NCBI GenBank assembly: GCA_903831545.1
Contig: CAIKYI010000672.1
Coordinates: 1 to 12,145, forward strand
Direction of reading: 5' to 3'
From: an uncultured Methylobacter sp.
Lineage (GTDB): Bacteria > Pseudomonadota > Gammaproteobacteria > Methylococcales > Methylomonadaceae
Length of the DNA: 12,145 bases
In this document: positions 1 to 6,913 of the stretch, one piece after another
How the letters are laid out: each line of letters begins with the position of its first letter
Position numbering within the stretch: the first letter of the stretch is position 1
Notes under the pieces: model-generated
Told to the model about the DNA's origin: nothing
What the model saw: the letters and a program-made list of their open reading frames with translations, nothing else
Database searches by the model: none
Translations under genes and position numbers: made by a program

Positions 1-516
1 ATGGCAATAGTGGTTCAATTAAAATATCTTCCGGCATCAGGCCTGCAAAGCAGGCAAAAATTTAGTCAGTGTCAGTATACCGTCAGTGTCGTTCTAACTG
101 ATTTTGATAGTGATTTTAGTGTTCATGGTAGCACATCTTGATGGGTACTGGTCTGGCGAACACCTTTGCACTTTATCGGCGGTTTAATCACAGGATAAAT
201 GATTATTAATGTCTTTAATAAAAGACATCGGCAAATTATGGGTGAAAAATGTAAATAAGCCTTTATTAGTCAATTAGTTGATTTGGATTTAAATATCGGC
301 GAAATAATCGGCAATCAAGTAGCGCTTAGATTGATATAACTAAAAAATTCAATCTCTTATAGAATCAATAGAACGGCATGGAAAACATTGAATCGCCTTT
401 CAATTGAACCTTGCTTAATCGGTGAAAATATCCCTACGGAAACATTCGATCTCGTTGCAGCGCATGTCGAAAAGGTCGTTACTTTAAAATCAGCTTTGCA
501 TCTGCGCACGGGTTAA
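1..516 (+). other. Gene-poor region with a broken open frame
   Basis: No convincing intact gene is visible here. Reading frame 1 is open from an ATG at position 1 to a TGA at 139-141 (46 codons). The same frame then runs on with stops at 196-198, 256-258 and 337-339 and ends at a TAA at 514-516. The last open piece, 340-516, is 58 codons long and has amino acid composition like real protein (for example SIEPCLIGENIPTETFDLVA), but it has no ATG and no ribosome binding site. A second short open stretch, in frame 3 from the window edge to a stop at 63-65, could instead be the tail of a gene lying to the left. This may be a gene decayed by several nonsense mutations, or chance. I do not recognise any family. 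Confidence 0.25.
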
Positions 517-566
517 AGCCAAGCTTCGATTGTCAGAATAATGAATTTTTATTATTCCAATCTTAT

Positions 567-584
567 CGAAGGGCATTCCCTTCG
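567..584. repeat. Short perfect hairpin
   Basis: CGAAGGG and CCCTTCG form a perfect 7-bp stem around the 4-base loop CATT. Neither side is followed by a T run, so it is not a convincing intrinsic terminator. It lies in the 227 bases between the broken open frame and the next gene, a stretch that otherwise holds only a possible -35 (TTGACA at 646-651) without a good -10. Confidence 0.35.
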
Positions 585-743
585 TAATCACTGTACTACT
601 GGATGCCTTTTTAAGCATAAACCCAGCTAATGAACCATGGGGAAATTGACAAAAAACCTGATTTTTGCCAAGTGTACAGCACATTTTTGAAGATGTCTGT
701 GCTATAAATTCAATCAATATCAGGAGATGAAGAGGAGAGTAAC

Positions 744-1130
744 ATGAGCGCATCAATTGGAAGTTTCGACAGCAAGCTTGTCAGTTCCGTACGGGTAGAA
801 ACGCCAAAAATTAATGTTACAGGTCCCATCAAGACAGCAGAGGTTACGCCTGAATTATCCAGTCCGGCAACCATGGTCACGCTGAGTCAATCACCGTCGC
901 AATCCACTGATGTCTATAGTGGTACGGGCATCTCAGGCAAACGCTATACCTCTGTCACTGAAGCATCAAAGTTAAATCGTCAATCTTCCTTGCCGAGTGC
1001 GTCTGATATTCAATTATCGACACAAAATCAGAAGCAGTTGCAGAATTATGTGGATATCCAGCAATCTGTAAATTCAGCTGCATTTGATCAGAGCGAAAAA
1101 TCGGGGACAAGGATATCTTTTCTTAGCTGA
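744..1130 (+). CDS. Ser/Gln/Thr-rich small protein, unknown function
   Basis: This gene encodes a 128-residue protein that I do not recognise. The start is well supported: AGGAG at 733-737 lies six bases before the ATG. The protein is rich in Ser, Thr and Gln, contains no Cys, Trp or His, and has no signal peptide or membrane segment that I can see. The composition suggests an extended or intrinsically disordered protein, with a possible helical Gln-rich part around residues 90-113. It ends 23 bases before the first possible start of the metallopeptidase gene, so the two may be cotranscribed, and the protein could be a substrate or partner of that peptidase. That link is inference from position only. 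The strong ribosome binding site argues that the gene is expressed. Confidence 0.7.
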   Translation: MSASIGSFDSKLVSSVRVETPKINVTGPIKTAEVTPELSSPATMVTLSQSPSQSTDVYSGTGISGKRYTSVTEASKLNRQSSLPSASDIQLSTQNQKQLQNYVDIQQSVNSAAFDQSEKSGTRISFLS

Positions 1131-1153
1131 AGACCGAAAGCCTGGTTAATTCA

Positions 1154-1990
1154 GTGAGGATTGTCACTAACCACACTATTGCTATCAACAATGTACGCCT
1201 AGTCCGGTGTGCTGACCTATCGCACAGCAAACCCCATTATTGTTCTATTCATATGAAACGATCCCAGATAAAGGATATCCCGTGTCTTGACGATTTACTC
1301 AGGCAGCGCGTTGCTTTCCACGAGGCAGGTCACGCGGCGGGAATTCATTTAAATAACAAAGCCAGACAGCTACCGCCCGTCATTTTTAACATAGTGTTCA
1401 AGGAAATAATCAGGGAGACTGACGGGCGTTCTTTTCAATCCATTCATGGGGATTGCCTGGCCAGAGTAGAAGGCGGACGTTTAATCGAACCTTTACCACA
1501 CTTTATTTACAACGTTGCTCCGGAAATCACTGCAGACAATGATCCCCTGGAGCCATTCACAGATGGTTATAAAACGATTTTTGAGGCCGATATTATTAAC
1601 CTCCTGATTGGCCCCCTCGCTGAAGCAAAGTATATCGCTAACATCGATAATGAGTTATTTGCTCGGCAATTATTCAATATGCATGCCTTAAATTTTTATG
1701 GCGGTGAATCGGATATTGCCAAGATTAATGAATATTTTCAAAGCTGTTCTGCCGATAAAATGCAAAAAGATCAAAAATTGAATGCCTTATTTAATGAAGC
1801 CTTTGACTTTGTGAATAATGATGCGCACTGGCAAGCCATTACCCGCTTGGTTAATCATATGCTAGATAGCCGTGCCGAACGCATGGCTTGTGAAGAGATT
1901 GTCGGTCAGCTTGATCATGCCATGGCTAATTTTAAAGACCGTCGAGGCCTTGAAAGGCGGCATGTTAATGGGCCGCTAAAATATAAATAA
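1154..1990 (+). CDS. Stand-alone M41-like (FtsH-type) zinc peptidase domain
   Basis: The reading frame encodes 278 residues from a GTG, or 245 from an ATG at 1253 (residue 34). The ATG fits the start of recognisable sequence better, but neither start has a good ribosome binding site. The peptidase signature is VAFHEAGHAAG, giving the HExxH zinc motif at residues 56-60 with E57 as the catalytic base. About 90 residues later INLLIGPLAEAKYI (148-161) resembles the FtsH helix containing GGRAAEE, and GGESDI (183-188) offers D187 as the third zinc ligand, as in FtsH (GASNDI). In FtsH this domain sits behind a membrane anchor and an AAA+ unfoldase. Here both are absent, with no membrane segment or P-loop. 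It is probably a soluble, ATP-independent peptidase or a regulated zinc protein. The substrate is unknown, and the preceding small protein is one candidate. Confidence 0.75.
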   Translation: MRIVTNHTIAINNVRLVRCADLSHSKPHYCSIHMKRSQIKDIPCLDDLLRQRVAFHEAGHAAGIHLNNKARQLPPVIFNIVFKEIIRETDGRSFQSIHGDCLARVEGGRLIEPLPHFIYNVAPEITADNDPLEPFTDGYKTIFEADIINLLIGPLAEAKYIANIDNELFARQLFNMHALNFYGGESDIAKINEYFQSCSADKMQKDQKLNALFNEAFDFVNNDAHWQAITRLVNHMLDSRAERMACEEIVGQLDHAMANFKDRRGLERRHVNGPLKYK

Positions 1991-2061
1991 AGCGAACCTG
2001 AATAACCGATACCCCATTGAATTAAATCAGTATAAAAGATGGGGCACCAACAATGTTCGCT
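1991..2061. repeat. Nested inverted repeat directly after the peptidase gene
   Basis: The outer arms AGCGAAC (1991-1997) and GTTCGCT (2055-2061) are perfect complements. The inner arms CCCCAT (2012-2017) and ATGGGG (2039-2044) are also perfect, in the right order to form one long interrupted stem. It begins on the base after the stop codon of the peptidase gene. There is no T run after it, so a classical terminator is not supported. It could be an mRNA 3' structure or the remnant of a small mobile element. Confidence 0.35.
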
Positions 2062-2092
2062 CTATTAGCTGTGAACCTTCCAAGAATCTGCT

Positions 2093-2281
2093 TTAAGCCA
2101 CATAAGGTCTGACATAGTCGCGAGCGAACAGTCGCATGGGTGTATTACGGAGTTGATATTGATGGTAAGCCTGATCGATATCAACAGGTGTGATATGGGC
2201 ATACACGCCAAATCCGGTTTTAGCAGTGAATTCATCACTTAATATTTCAATGAAAATCGTCCATGATCCTTCTGCTTGGGT
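2093..2281 (-). pseudogene. Decayed C-terminal coding remnant, unrecognised
   Basis: On the minus strand a frame of 62 codons runs from just after a stop at 2282-2284 to a TAA at 2093-2095. It has no usable start codon near its beginning, but its composition is strongly protein-like: GFGVYAHITPVDIDQAYHQ in the middle and MRLFARDYVRPYVA at the end. Just upstream another frame reads RLTEKFEGRKVSKPKQ, as expected if a frameshift near 2270-2285 separates two parts of one gene. I do not recognise the family. The remnant fills most of the 395-base gap between the peptidase gene and arsR, so that gap probably records deletion of an older gene. Confidence 0.4.
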
Positions 2282-2367
2282 TTAGAAACCTTCCTACCTT
2301 CAAACTTTTCTGTTAATCGTTAATCATCATTCAAAAGTAGTAGGATTTTATTTTAATATTTCAATGA
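2239..2367. repeat. Pair of 15-bp direct repeats before arsR
   Basis: TTAATATTTCAATGA occurs exactly at 2239-2253 and at 2353-2367, 114 bases apart. The first copy lies inside the decayed minus-strand remnant, the second in the arsR promoter. The sequence is AT-rich, so chance cannot be excluded. The copies could be deletion or insertion footprints, or duplicated operator half-sites. Confidence 0.4.
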
Positions 2368-2370
2368 TTG
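2330..2370 (+). promoter_or_regulatory. Candidate arsR promoter and operator
   Basis: TTCAAA (2330-2335) and TTTAAT (2352-2357) are spaced by 16 bases and would start transcription near 2364. The perfect dyad CAATGATTG (2362-2370) overlaps that start and is a reasonable ArsR operator, since ArsR proteins bind short AT-rich dyads at their own promoter. A second possible -10, TATAGT at 2374-2379, would place the start at or next to the arsR ATG, giving a leaderless message. That would fit the lack of a clear ribosome binding site before arsR. None of this can be decided from sequence alone. Confidence 0.35.
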
Positions 2371-2385
2371 TTGTATAGTTAGACC

Positions 2386-2718
2386 ATGGATAAAAATTTA
2401 GCAACAACACTTTTTGATTCTCTTGCATCTGGCATTCGTTTAGACATATTCCGATTGTTAGTTAAACATGCACCAACGGGGCTGGTCGCTGGGGAAATTG
2501 CCTCAGCATTGGCTTTGCCGCCGACTAATCTTTCGTTTCATCTTAAAGCCATGACCCATGCTGATTTGGTCAATGTTACCCAAGAAGGACGCTACCAGCG
2601 TTATCGAGCAAATCTTACCGTAATGCAGTTGTTGATTGATTATTTGACTGCTGAATGTTGCACAGGTCATCCCGAAAACTGTTTTGATACGGCAGCGTCT
2701 TGTTGCGATGCCGACTAA
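2386..2718 (+). CDS. arsR: ArsR family arsenic-responsive repressor
   Basis: This gene encodes a 110-residue winged-helix repressor of the ArsR/SmtB family, which binds the ars promoter and releases it when As(III) or Sb(III) is bound. The DNA-binding helix-turn-helix is about residues 34-62, with the recognition helix around PPTNLSFHLKAM and HADLV after it. The wing is the following EGRYQRYRAN. The N-terminal metal site of E. coli ArsR (ELCVCDL) is missing. Instead the C-terminus carries C91-C92, C99 and C106-C107, an arrangement like the C-terminal three-Cys As(III) site described for Acidithiobacillus ferrooxidans ArsR. It heads the operon arsR-arsC-arsD-arsA, with 30 bases between its stop and arsC. 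It very likely represses the whole operon. Confidence 0.93.
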   Translation: MDKNLATTLFDSLASGIRLDIFRLLVKHAPTGLVAGEIASALALPPTNLSFHLKAMTHADLVNVTQEGRYQRYRANLTVMQLLIDYLTAECCTGHPENCFDTAASCCDAD

Positions 2719-2748
2719 TTTCTTTTATTAGCTGTAGGCTACTCTATT

Positions 2749-3228
2749 ATGAACGTCTTATTTTTGTGTACTGGTAATTCTTGCCGCTCTCTCATGGGCG
2801 AAGCTACGTTTAATCATCTTGCTCCAAAAGATTGGCATGCACTCAGTGCGGGCAGTAAACCTTTAGGCAGATTAAACAGTGGCGCATTAGCTTTACTTGA
2901 GCGAAAAGGTATAGCTACTGAAGGGTATTACAGTAAATCCTGGAATGATCTGCCTTTGACGCCAGATATTGTTATTAGTGTCTGCGGAAATGCCGCCAAT
3001 GAAACCTGCCCAGCTTATTTGGGTCAAGTTTTACGCAGTCATTGGGGCGTTGAAGATCCTGCTCATGCAGAAGGCACAGAAGAGGAAATCAAACTGGCTT
3101 TCGAGACTGCTTATGTCATTTTGCGTCACCGCATTGAACAATTTCTGGCTCTGCCGTTGGATGAATTAAAAAACGACCGCGAACGCTTTAAAGCTGAGCT
3201 GGATCGTATCGGTACCCTATTACCCTAA
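2749..3228 (+). CDS. arsC: Arsenate reductase, low-molecular-weight phosphatase type
   Basis: This gene encodes a cytoplasmic enzyme of 159 residues that reduces arsenate to arsenite. The active-site loop CTGNSCR at residues 7-13 is the CX5R motif of the tyrosine-phosphatase-like family, with C7 as nucleophile. Two further cysteines, C79 (VISVCGNA) and C87 (ETCPAY), match the pair that relays the disulfide in the thioredoxin-coupled ArsC of Staphylococcus aureus (C82 and C89). D103-P104 in GVEDPA is the general-acid loop. This is not the glutaredoxin-dependent ArsC of E. coli plasmids. The gene lies between arsR and arsD, with arsD starting 18 bases after it. Its product, arsenite, would normally be passed to ArsD and ArsA for export, and the local export permease is broken. 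Confidence 0.93.
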   Translation: MNVLFLCTGNSCRSLMGEATFNHLAPKDWHALSAGSKPLGRLNSGALALLERKGIATEGYYSKSWNDLPLTPDIVISVCGNAANETCPAYLGQVLRSHWGVEDPAHAEGTEEEIKLAFETAYVILRHRIEQFLALPLDELKNDRERFKAELDRIGTLLP

Positions 3229-3246
3229 TTGTTAAGGAATTTAATC

Positions 3247-3603
3247 ATGGCAACTATTCAGGTTTTTGACCCCGCGTTATGCTGCAGCACAGGTGTTTGT
3301 GGTGTTGAAGTCGATCAACAATTAGTTGGTTTTTCTGCTGATATAGATTGGGCTAAGCAAAATGGCGCAAACATAGAACGCTTCAACTTAGCTCAACAAC
3401 CCTTAGCGTTCGCAGAAAACCTTGTCGTAAAAGGCTTTCTGGAACGCTCAGGCGCTGACGCATTACCATTGATTTTGGTTGATGGCGAAGTGGCTTTGGC
3501 AGGTCGCTACCCTAATCGTGTGGAACTTGCACGTTGGACACAGATTACTGAAACAGAAGAAAAACCCGTATCCGGTTGCTGTAGCGGTAGTAGCCGCTGC
3601 TGA
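3247..3603 (+). CDS. arsD: ArsD arsenite metallochaperone
   Basis: ArsD carries As(III) to the ArsA ATPase and raises ArsA's affinity for it. The start is the ATG at 3247, preceded by AAGGAA at 3234-3239. A longer reading from a TTG at 3229 has no support. From this start the protein has 118 residues with C12, C13 and C18 (ALCCSTGVC), exactly the metalloid-binding trio known for E. coli ArsD. The C-terminus adds a vicinal pair and a last Cys (SGCCSGSSRC), as in longer ArsD proteins. The thioredoxin-like fold is consistent with the middle sequence. It is followed by arsA after 49 bases. Nothing suggests damage. Confidence 0.93.
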   Translation: MATIQVFDPALCCSTGVCGVEVDQQLVGFSADIDWAKQNGANIERFNLAQQPLAFAENLVVKGFLERSGADALPLILVDGEVALAGRYPNRVELARWTQITETEEKPVSGCCSGSSRC

Positions 3604-3652
3604 TCGAAAGCATATTAGACAAACAGTATTTTTCTACTGAAGAGCCCCTTTA

Positions 3653-5416
3653 ATGTCCATGCTAAAATTTCTCGACCAAGTGCCGCGTTTTCTGTTTTTT
3701 ACAGGCAAAGGTGGCGTCGGAAAAACTTCAGTTGCGTGTGCGACAGCCATACAATTAGCTGATGCTGGGCAACAAGTTTTACTGGTCAGTACTGACCCTG
3801 CTTCTAATGTTGGCCAGGTATTTGGTGTCACTATTGGCAATCAAATCACCATTATTCCAGCGATACCTGGCTTGTCGGCGTTAGAAATCGACCCACAAGC
3901 TGCAGCCCAAGCCTATCGCGATCGTATTGTTGGACCTGTGCGTGGACTATTACCCGAAGCTATCGTCAAAGGTATTGAAGAGCAACTGTCGGGTGCCTGT
4001 ACAACAGAAATTGCGGCCTTTGACGAATTTACTGAGTTATTGACCGACTCATCGCTAACCACTGGTTTTGATCATATCGTTTTCGATACTGCGCCGACGG
4101 GACACACCATCCGTTTGTTGCAACTGCCTGGCGCATGGACGGGCTTTCTTGAAGAGGGCAAAGGTGATGCTTCATGTCTCGGTCCCTTGGCTGGCCTGGA
4201 AAAGCAACGCGAACAATATAAGGCTGCTGTTGAGACGCTGGCCGATGCGACGAGTACCCGACTCATCTTAGTGGCCCGTGCCCAGCAAACAACATTAAGG
4301 GAAGTCGCTCGAACGCATGAAGAGCTGGCAACCATCGGATTTCAAAATCAATACCTGCTTATCAATGCAATTTTGCCCGTCAGCGAAACAGCTAATGACC
4401 TGTTGGCAACAGCTATTTATACCCGTGAACAGGCCGCACTAAACTCGATTCCTGAAGTATTGAAAGCTTTACCGCGAGACGAACTATTTCTAAAGCCTTT
4501 CAATTTAGTAGGTCTGGATACCTTGCGCCAACTATTAGTTGACGCACCTGCCCAAGAGACTGTTTCCAACAATACTATTATTCCGTTTGAGAAACCAAGC
4601 CTCGCTTACCTGGTAGATGAGATTGCCTTAGGTGGTCACGGGCTCATAATGATCATGGGTAAGGGCGGCGTGGGAAAAACCACACTGGCAGCATCAGTTG
4701 CGGTAAATTTGGCAAAACGTGGACTGTCAGTTCTTTTGACAACCTCTGACCCAGCCGCACATTTGACTGAAACGCTTAACGGCTCATTAGCTAATCTAAC
4801 CGTCAGTCGCATCGACCCTCATACAGAAACTGAAAGCTATCGCCAACAGGTTTTAGAAACCAAAGGCGCTAAGTTGGACGCTCAAGGTCGAGCCTTGCTT
4901 GAAGAAGACTTACGCTCACCCTGTACCGAAGAAATAGCTGTGTTTCAGGCTTTCTCGCGAATTATTCGCGAAGCAGGTAAGAAATTTGTGGTGATGGATA
5001 CCGCACCAACAGGGCATACTTTACTGCTACTTGATGCAACAGGTGCTTATCATCGTGAAGTCACCCGACAAATGGACAGTAGTACCCATTATTTAACACC
5101 GATGATGCAATTACAGGACGTTAAACAAACTAAAGTCCTGATCGCTACACTGGCCGAAACAACGCCTGTACTGGAAGCCGTTAATCTGCAAGACGACCTG
5201 TGCCGTGCTGGCATAGAACCTTGGGCTTGGGTAATCAATAATAGTATTGCTGCCACAGCTGTTAAATCGCCTCTATTACGTCAACGCGCACAAAATGAAT
5301 TGCGTGAAATCGACGCTGTTGCCCATCAGCATGCTCAGCGTTATGCCGTGGTGCCTTTGCAGCGAGAGGAACCCGTCGGTGTTGATCGACTGTTAGAGTT
5401 AGCGGGCAGCCATTAA
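3653..5416 (+). CDS. arsA: ArsA arsenite-stimulated ATPase, two-domain
   Basis: This gene encodes a soluble ATPase of 587 residues that, in the family, docks on an arsenite permease (ArsB or Acr3) and powers export of As(III). It has two homologous halves with P-loops GKGGVGKT at residues 18-25 and 336-343. Each half carries the DTAPTGHT signal (145-152 and 449-456), which transmits metalloid binding to the nucleotide sites. The three metalloid-binding cysteines are present at C116, C175 and C424, matching C113, C172 and C422 of E. coli ArsA. Length is normal (E. coli 583). GAAGAG at 3639-3644 is the ribosome binding site. A second Met at codon 3 aligns better with the usual N-terminus and may be the true start. 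The gene looks intact even though the adjacent permease gene is destroyed. Confidence 0.95.
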   Translation: MSMLKFLDQVPRFLFFTGKGGVGKTSVACATAIQLADAGQQVLLVSTDPASNVGQVFGVTIGNQITIIPAIPGLSALEIDPQAAAQAYRDRIVGPVRGLLPEAIVKGIEEQLSGACTTEIAAFDEFTELLTDSSLTTGFDHIVFDTAPTGHTIRLLQLPGAWTGFLEEGKGDASCLGPLAGLEKQREQYKAAVETLADATSTRLILVARAQQTTLREVARTHEELATIGFQNQYLLINAILPVSETANDLLATAIYTREQAALNSIPEVLKALPRDELFLKPFNLVGLDTLRQLLVDAPAQETVSNNTIIPFEKPSLAYLVDEIALGGHGLIMIMGKGGVGKTTLAASVAVNLAKRGLSVLLTTSDPAAHLTETLNGSLANLTVSRIDPHTETESYRQQVLETKGAKLDAQGRALLEEDLRSPCTEEIAVFQAFSRIIREAGKKFVVMDTAPTGHTLLLLDATGAYHREVTRQMDSSTHYLTPMMQLQDVKQTKVLIATLAETTPVLEAVNLQDDLCRAGIEPWAWVINNSIAATAVKSPLLRQRAQNELREIDAVAHQHAQRYAVVPLQREEPVGVDRLLELAGSH

Positions 5417-5464
5417 ACAAATTCATCAATTCGTCAGAGACAAAATATAAACACAACTATTTGA

Positions 5465-5628
5465 CCTAATCCACGCCTGTCTTTTCTCGATAGATTTATG
5501 ACACGCTGGATTTTTATCGCCATGGCGATTGGCGTTGCGGTCGGTTTTATATCCCCGATAAGGTCAGTCAATTCAATAGCGCAGTTTCAGTGGGCACTAC
5601 CAATATTCTATTCTGGGACAGCTTCTGA
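5465..5628 (+). pseudogene. Broken Acr3-type arsenite permease, N-terminal remnant
   Basis: This is the position where the operon's arsenite permease should be. Codons from 5477 read [16 protein letters not shown] and then [11 protein letters not shown], the N-terminus and first membrane helix typical of Acr3 (LSFLDRYLTLWIFLAM in relatives). At the four-C run 5553-5556 the frame shifts. One base over, from GAT at 5557, it continues as [17 protein letters not shown], the conserved Acr3 segment before the next helix, where PIAIGLILMMYPP would follow. Restoring one C joins the two parts seamlessly. After 5607 the similarity stops and the frame ends at TGA 5626-5628. No ATG precedes LSFLDR in frame, and a TGA lies at 5462-5464. 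The gene is therefore truncated, frameshifted and probably without its start. The family identification is from memory of its conserved motifs. Confidence 0.8.
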
Positions 5629-5855
5629 GGTCAGTGTTACTCAGAACACCATTACAGGCATTTCTGATATAGTCAAATCACTTGCGTCAAAATCCTAGCA
5701 TAAAAATTTTCGGAACTGCCATAAATTTGTCCGGCTTCAGAGGGGTACGACAGTTTTAAATCATCTCTTTTCAGAAAGTAGGATATGTATTTAAGCTTCC
5801 CGAGGCCGGTCCTTGGCAATGTATCTTTTCCGATTTACTCTACTCTTGTTAATAT
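5629..5855. other. Gene-free spacer between the ars and hcp regions
   Basis: I see no gene here. The first 70 bases remain open in the frame of the Acr3 start but read as unrelated sequence. An imperfect hairpin, CCGAGG and CCTTGG around CCGGT at 5800-5816, lies about 40 bases after the stop of the minus-strand reductase gene. It has no T run in that direction. Read on the plus strand it is followed by CAATGTATCTTTTCC, so it could be a weak end signal for the ars transcript. Confidence 0.3.
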
Positions 5856-6890
5856 TTATGTAGGCAGGAATCTCTCGCTCAATACCTGTTTGTCGGGTAC
5901 GCCATGAGCCCTTGCGGCCGCTTCGGCGGCATCAATCAGCGCTGGTGGTCCGCACAGGTAGATGTCCGGCATAACCATCGCATCGGCCAAATCCTGAGTC
6001 AAAGCATCCACCGGTGTACCCTGAAAACCCTCCCAGTTGTCCTCAGGCTTCCATACGCAGTAAATAACTTGAAGTTGCGGTAGTTCTACCTGCAAGGCTT
6101 TCAATTCGCTTTGGCAGAACAAATCTTCGACTCGATTTGCGCCGAAATAGAGTCGAACAGGATGTGGTTCCTGAAAATCGGCCATGTGTCTTAACATCGA
6201 TAGCATTGGTGCCAGACCTGTGCCGCCAGCCAAGAACCATCGTGGCCTTAAGCCGCTCTCGTACAAACCAAAAGCCCCCTTTGGGCCATGTACGGACAAT
6301 GTCTGTCCTACTGTCGCCTGTTCTTTTAACCAGGTGGAAAACAGCCCGCCGGGTTGCAGACGAATCAAAAATTCCAGCCGTCCTTCCCAGTTGCCTGTAT
6401 TGGACAGTGAATAGGCACGCTTAATGGCCAGTCCTGGCACCTCCAGTTCCATAAACTGGCCGGGTTCAAATTCGGCTAGGCAACAGCCATCTTCATCCGG
6501 TACTAAACAGAGTTCCAGACGCAAGGTGTTTTCACCAACAGTTTCGATTGCGCTAATTTCGGCATTTCTGATCTTTACCTCACCGATTAAAATACGGTCA
6601 TTATCAAAGGGCAGTGAAATATTTAAATCGCTATGGGGAAAGGTGCAGCACAGCAGCGTTCCGCCTTTTGCTTGATCTTCTGCGGACAGTGCGGAGGGAT
6701 TGTGTTTACCAAGTGTAAATTCGCCGTGGGTAACGTCGGCGTAACAAGTGCCACAGCTGCCTTGACCACACTGGGCAGGCAAGACGATATGGGCATTGGC
6801 GGCGGCTTCCAGTAGATTCTGGTTGTCGGCGCACTCAAAACGGAGCTGATTACCGTCGCGGGTTGTGAGTTCAATAGCGTGGAGATTCAT
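5856..6890 (-). CDS. MmoC-like 2Fe-2S/FAD NADH reductase, likely Hcp partner
   Basis: The protein has 344 residues. The N-terminal plant-type ferredoxin domain (1-95) has ligands C41, C46, C49 and C81. An FAD-binding domain follows, with RAYSLSN at 158-164 and the phosphate-binding GGLFS at 181-185. The NADH domain has GGTGLAP at 222-228 and CGPP at 313-316. Domain order, length and many segments (FEPGQFM, EGRLEFLIR, DWEG-like NWEGFQG, DIYLCGPP) match MmoC, the reductase of soluble methane monooxygenase. No mmoXYBZ genes are nearby. It follows hcp by 66 bases on the same strand, the place that E. coli gives to hcr, whose domain order is the reverse (flavin and NADH domains first, ferredoxin last). 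It probably moves electrons from NADH to Hcp during NO or hydroxylamine stress. The fold is certain, the partner inferred. Confidence 0.85.
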   Translation of the reverse strand: MNLHAIELTTRDGNQLRFECADNQNLLEAAANAHIVLPAQCGQGSCGTCYADVTHGEFTLGKHNPSALSAEDQAKGGTLLCCTFPHSDLNISLPFDNDRILIGEVKIRNAEISAIETVGENTLRLELCLVPDEDGCCLAEFEPGQFMELEVPGLAIKRAYSLSNTGNWEGRLEFLIRLQPGGLFSTWLKEQATVGQTLSVHGPKGAFGLYESGLRPRWFLAGGTGLAPMLSMLRHMADFQEPHPVRLYFGANRVEDLFCQSELKALQVELPQLQVIYCVWKPEDNWEGFQGTPVDALTQDLADAMVMPDIYLCGPPALIDAAEAAARAHGVPDKQVLSERFLPT

Positions 6891-6913
6891 GTCTTGTCTG
6901 GACTCCAGAAAAG

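Noticed and set aside
646..674. Sigma70 promoter from TTGACA at 646-651
   Set aside because: No acceptable -10 lies at 16-18 bases, so the -35 match alone is not enough.
490..756. 88-codon minus-strand frame
   Set aside because: It overlaps the well-supported ribosome binding site and start of the gene at 744 and has no ribosome binding site of its own; it crosses the 567-584 hairpin and has no family resemblance.
3229..3246. TTG start giving an arsD six codons longer
   Set aside because: The ATG at 3247 has AAGGAA upstream and puts the cysteines at 12, 13 and 18 as in known ArsD.
5498..5698. Possible intact 66-residue membrane protein after arsA
   Set aside because: Its N-terminus is Acr3-like, but the recognisable protein continues in the other frame after a C run, so it is better explained as a broken permease. 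No ribosome binding site precedes its ATG.
5856..6890. True mmoC of a soluble methane monooxygenase operon
   Set aside because: No mmoX, mmoY, mmoB, mmoZ or mmoD is adjacent, and the gene follows hcp on the same strand, so an Hcp-linked role is more likely.
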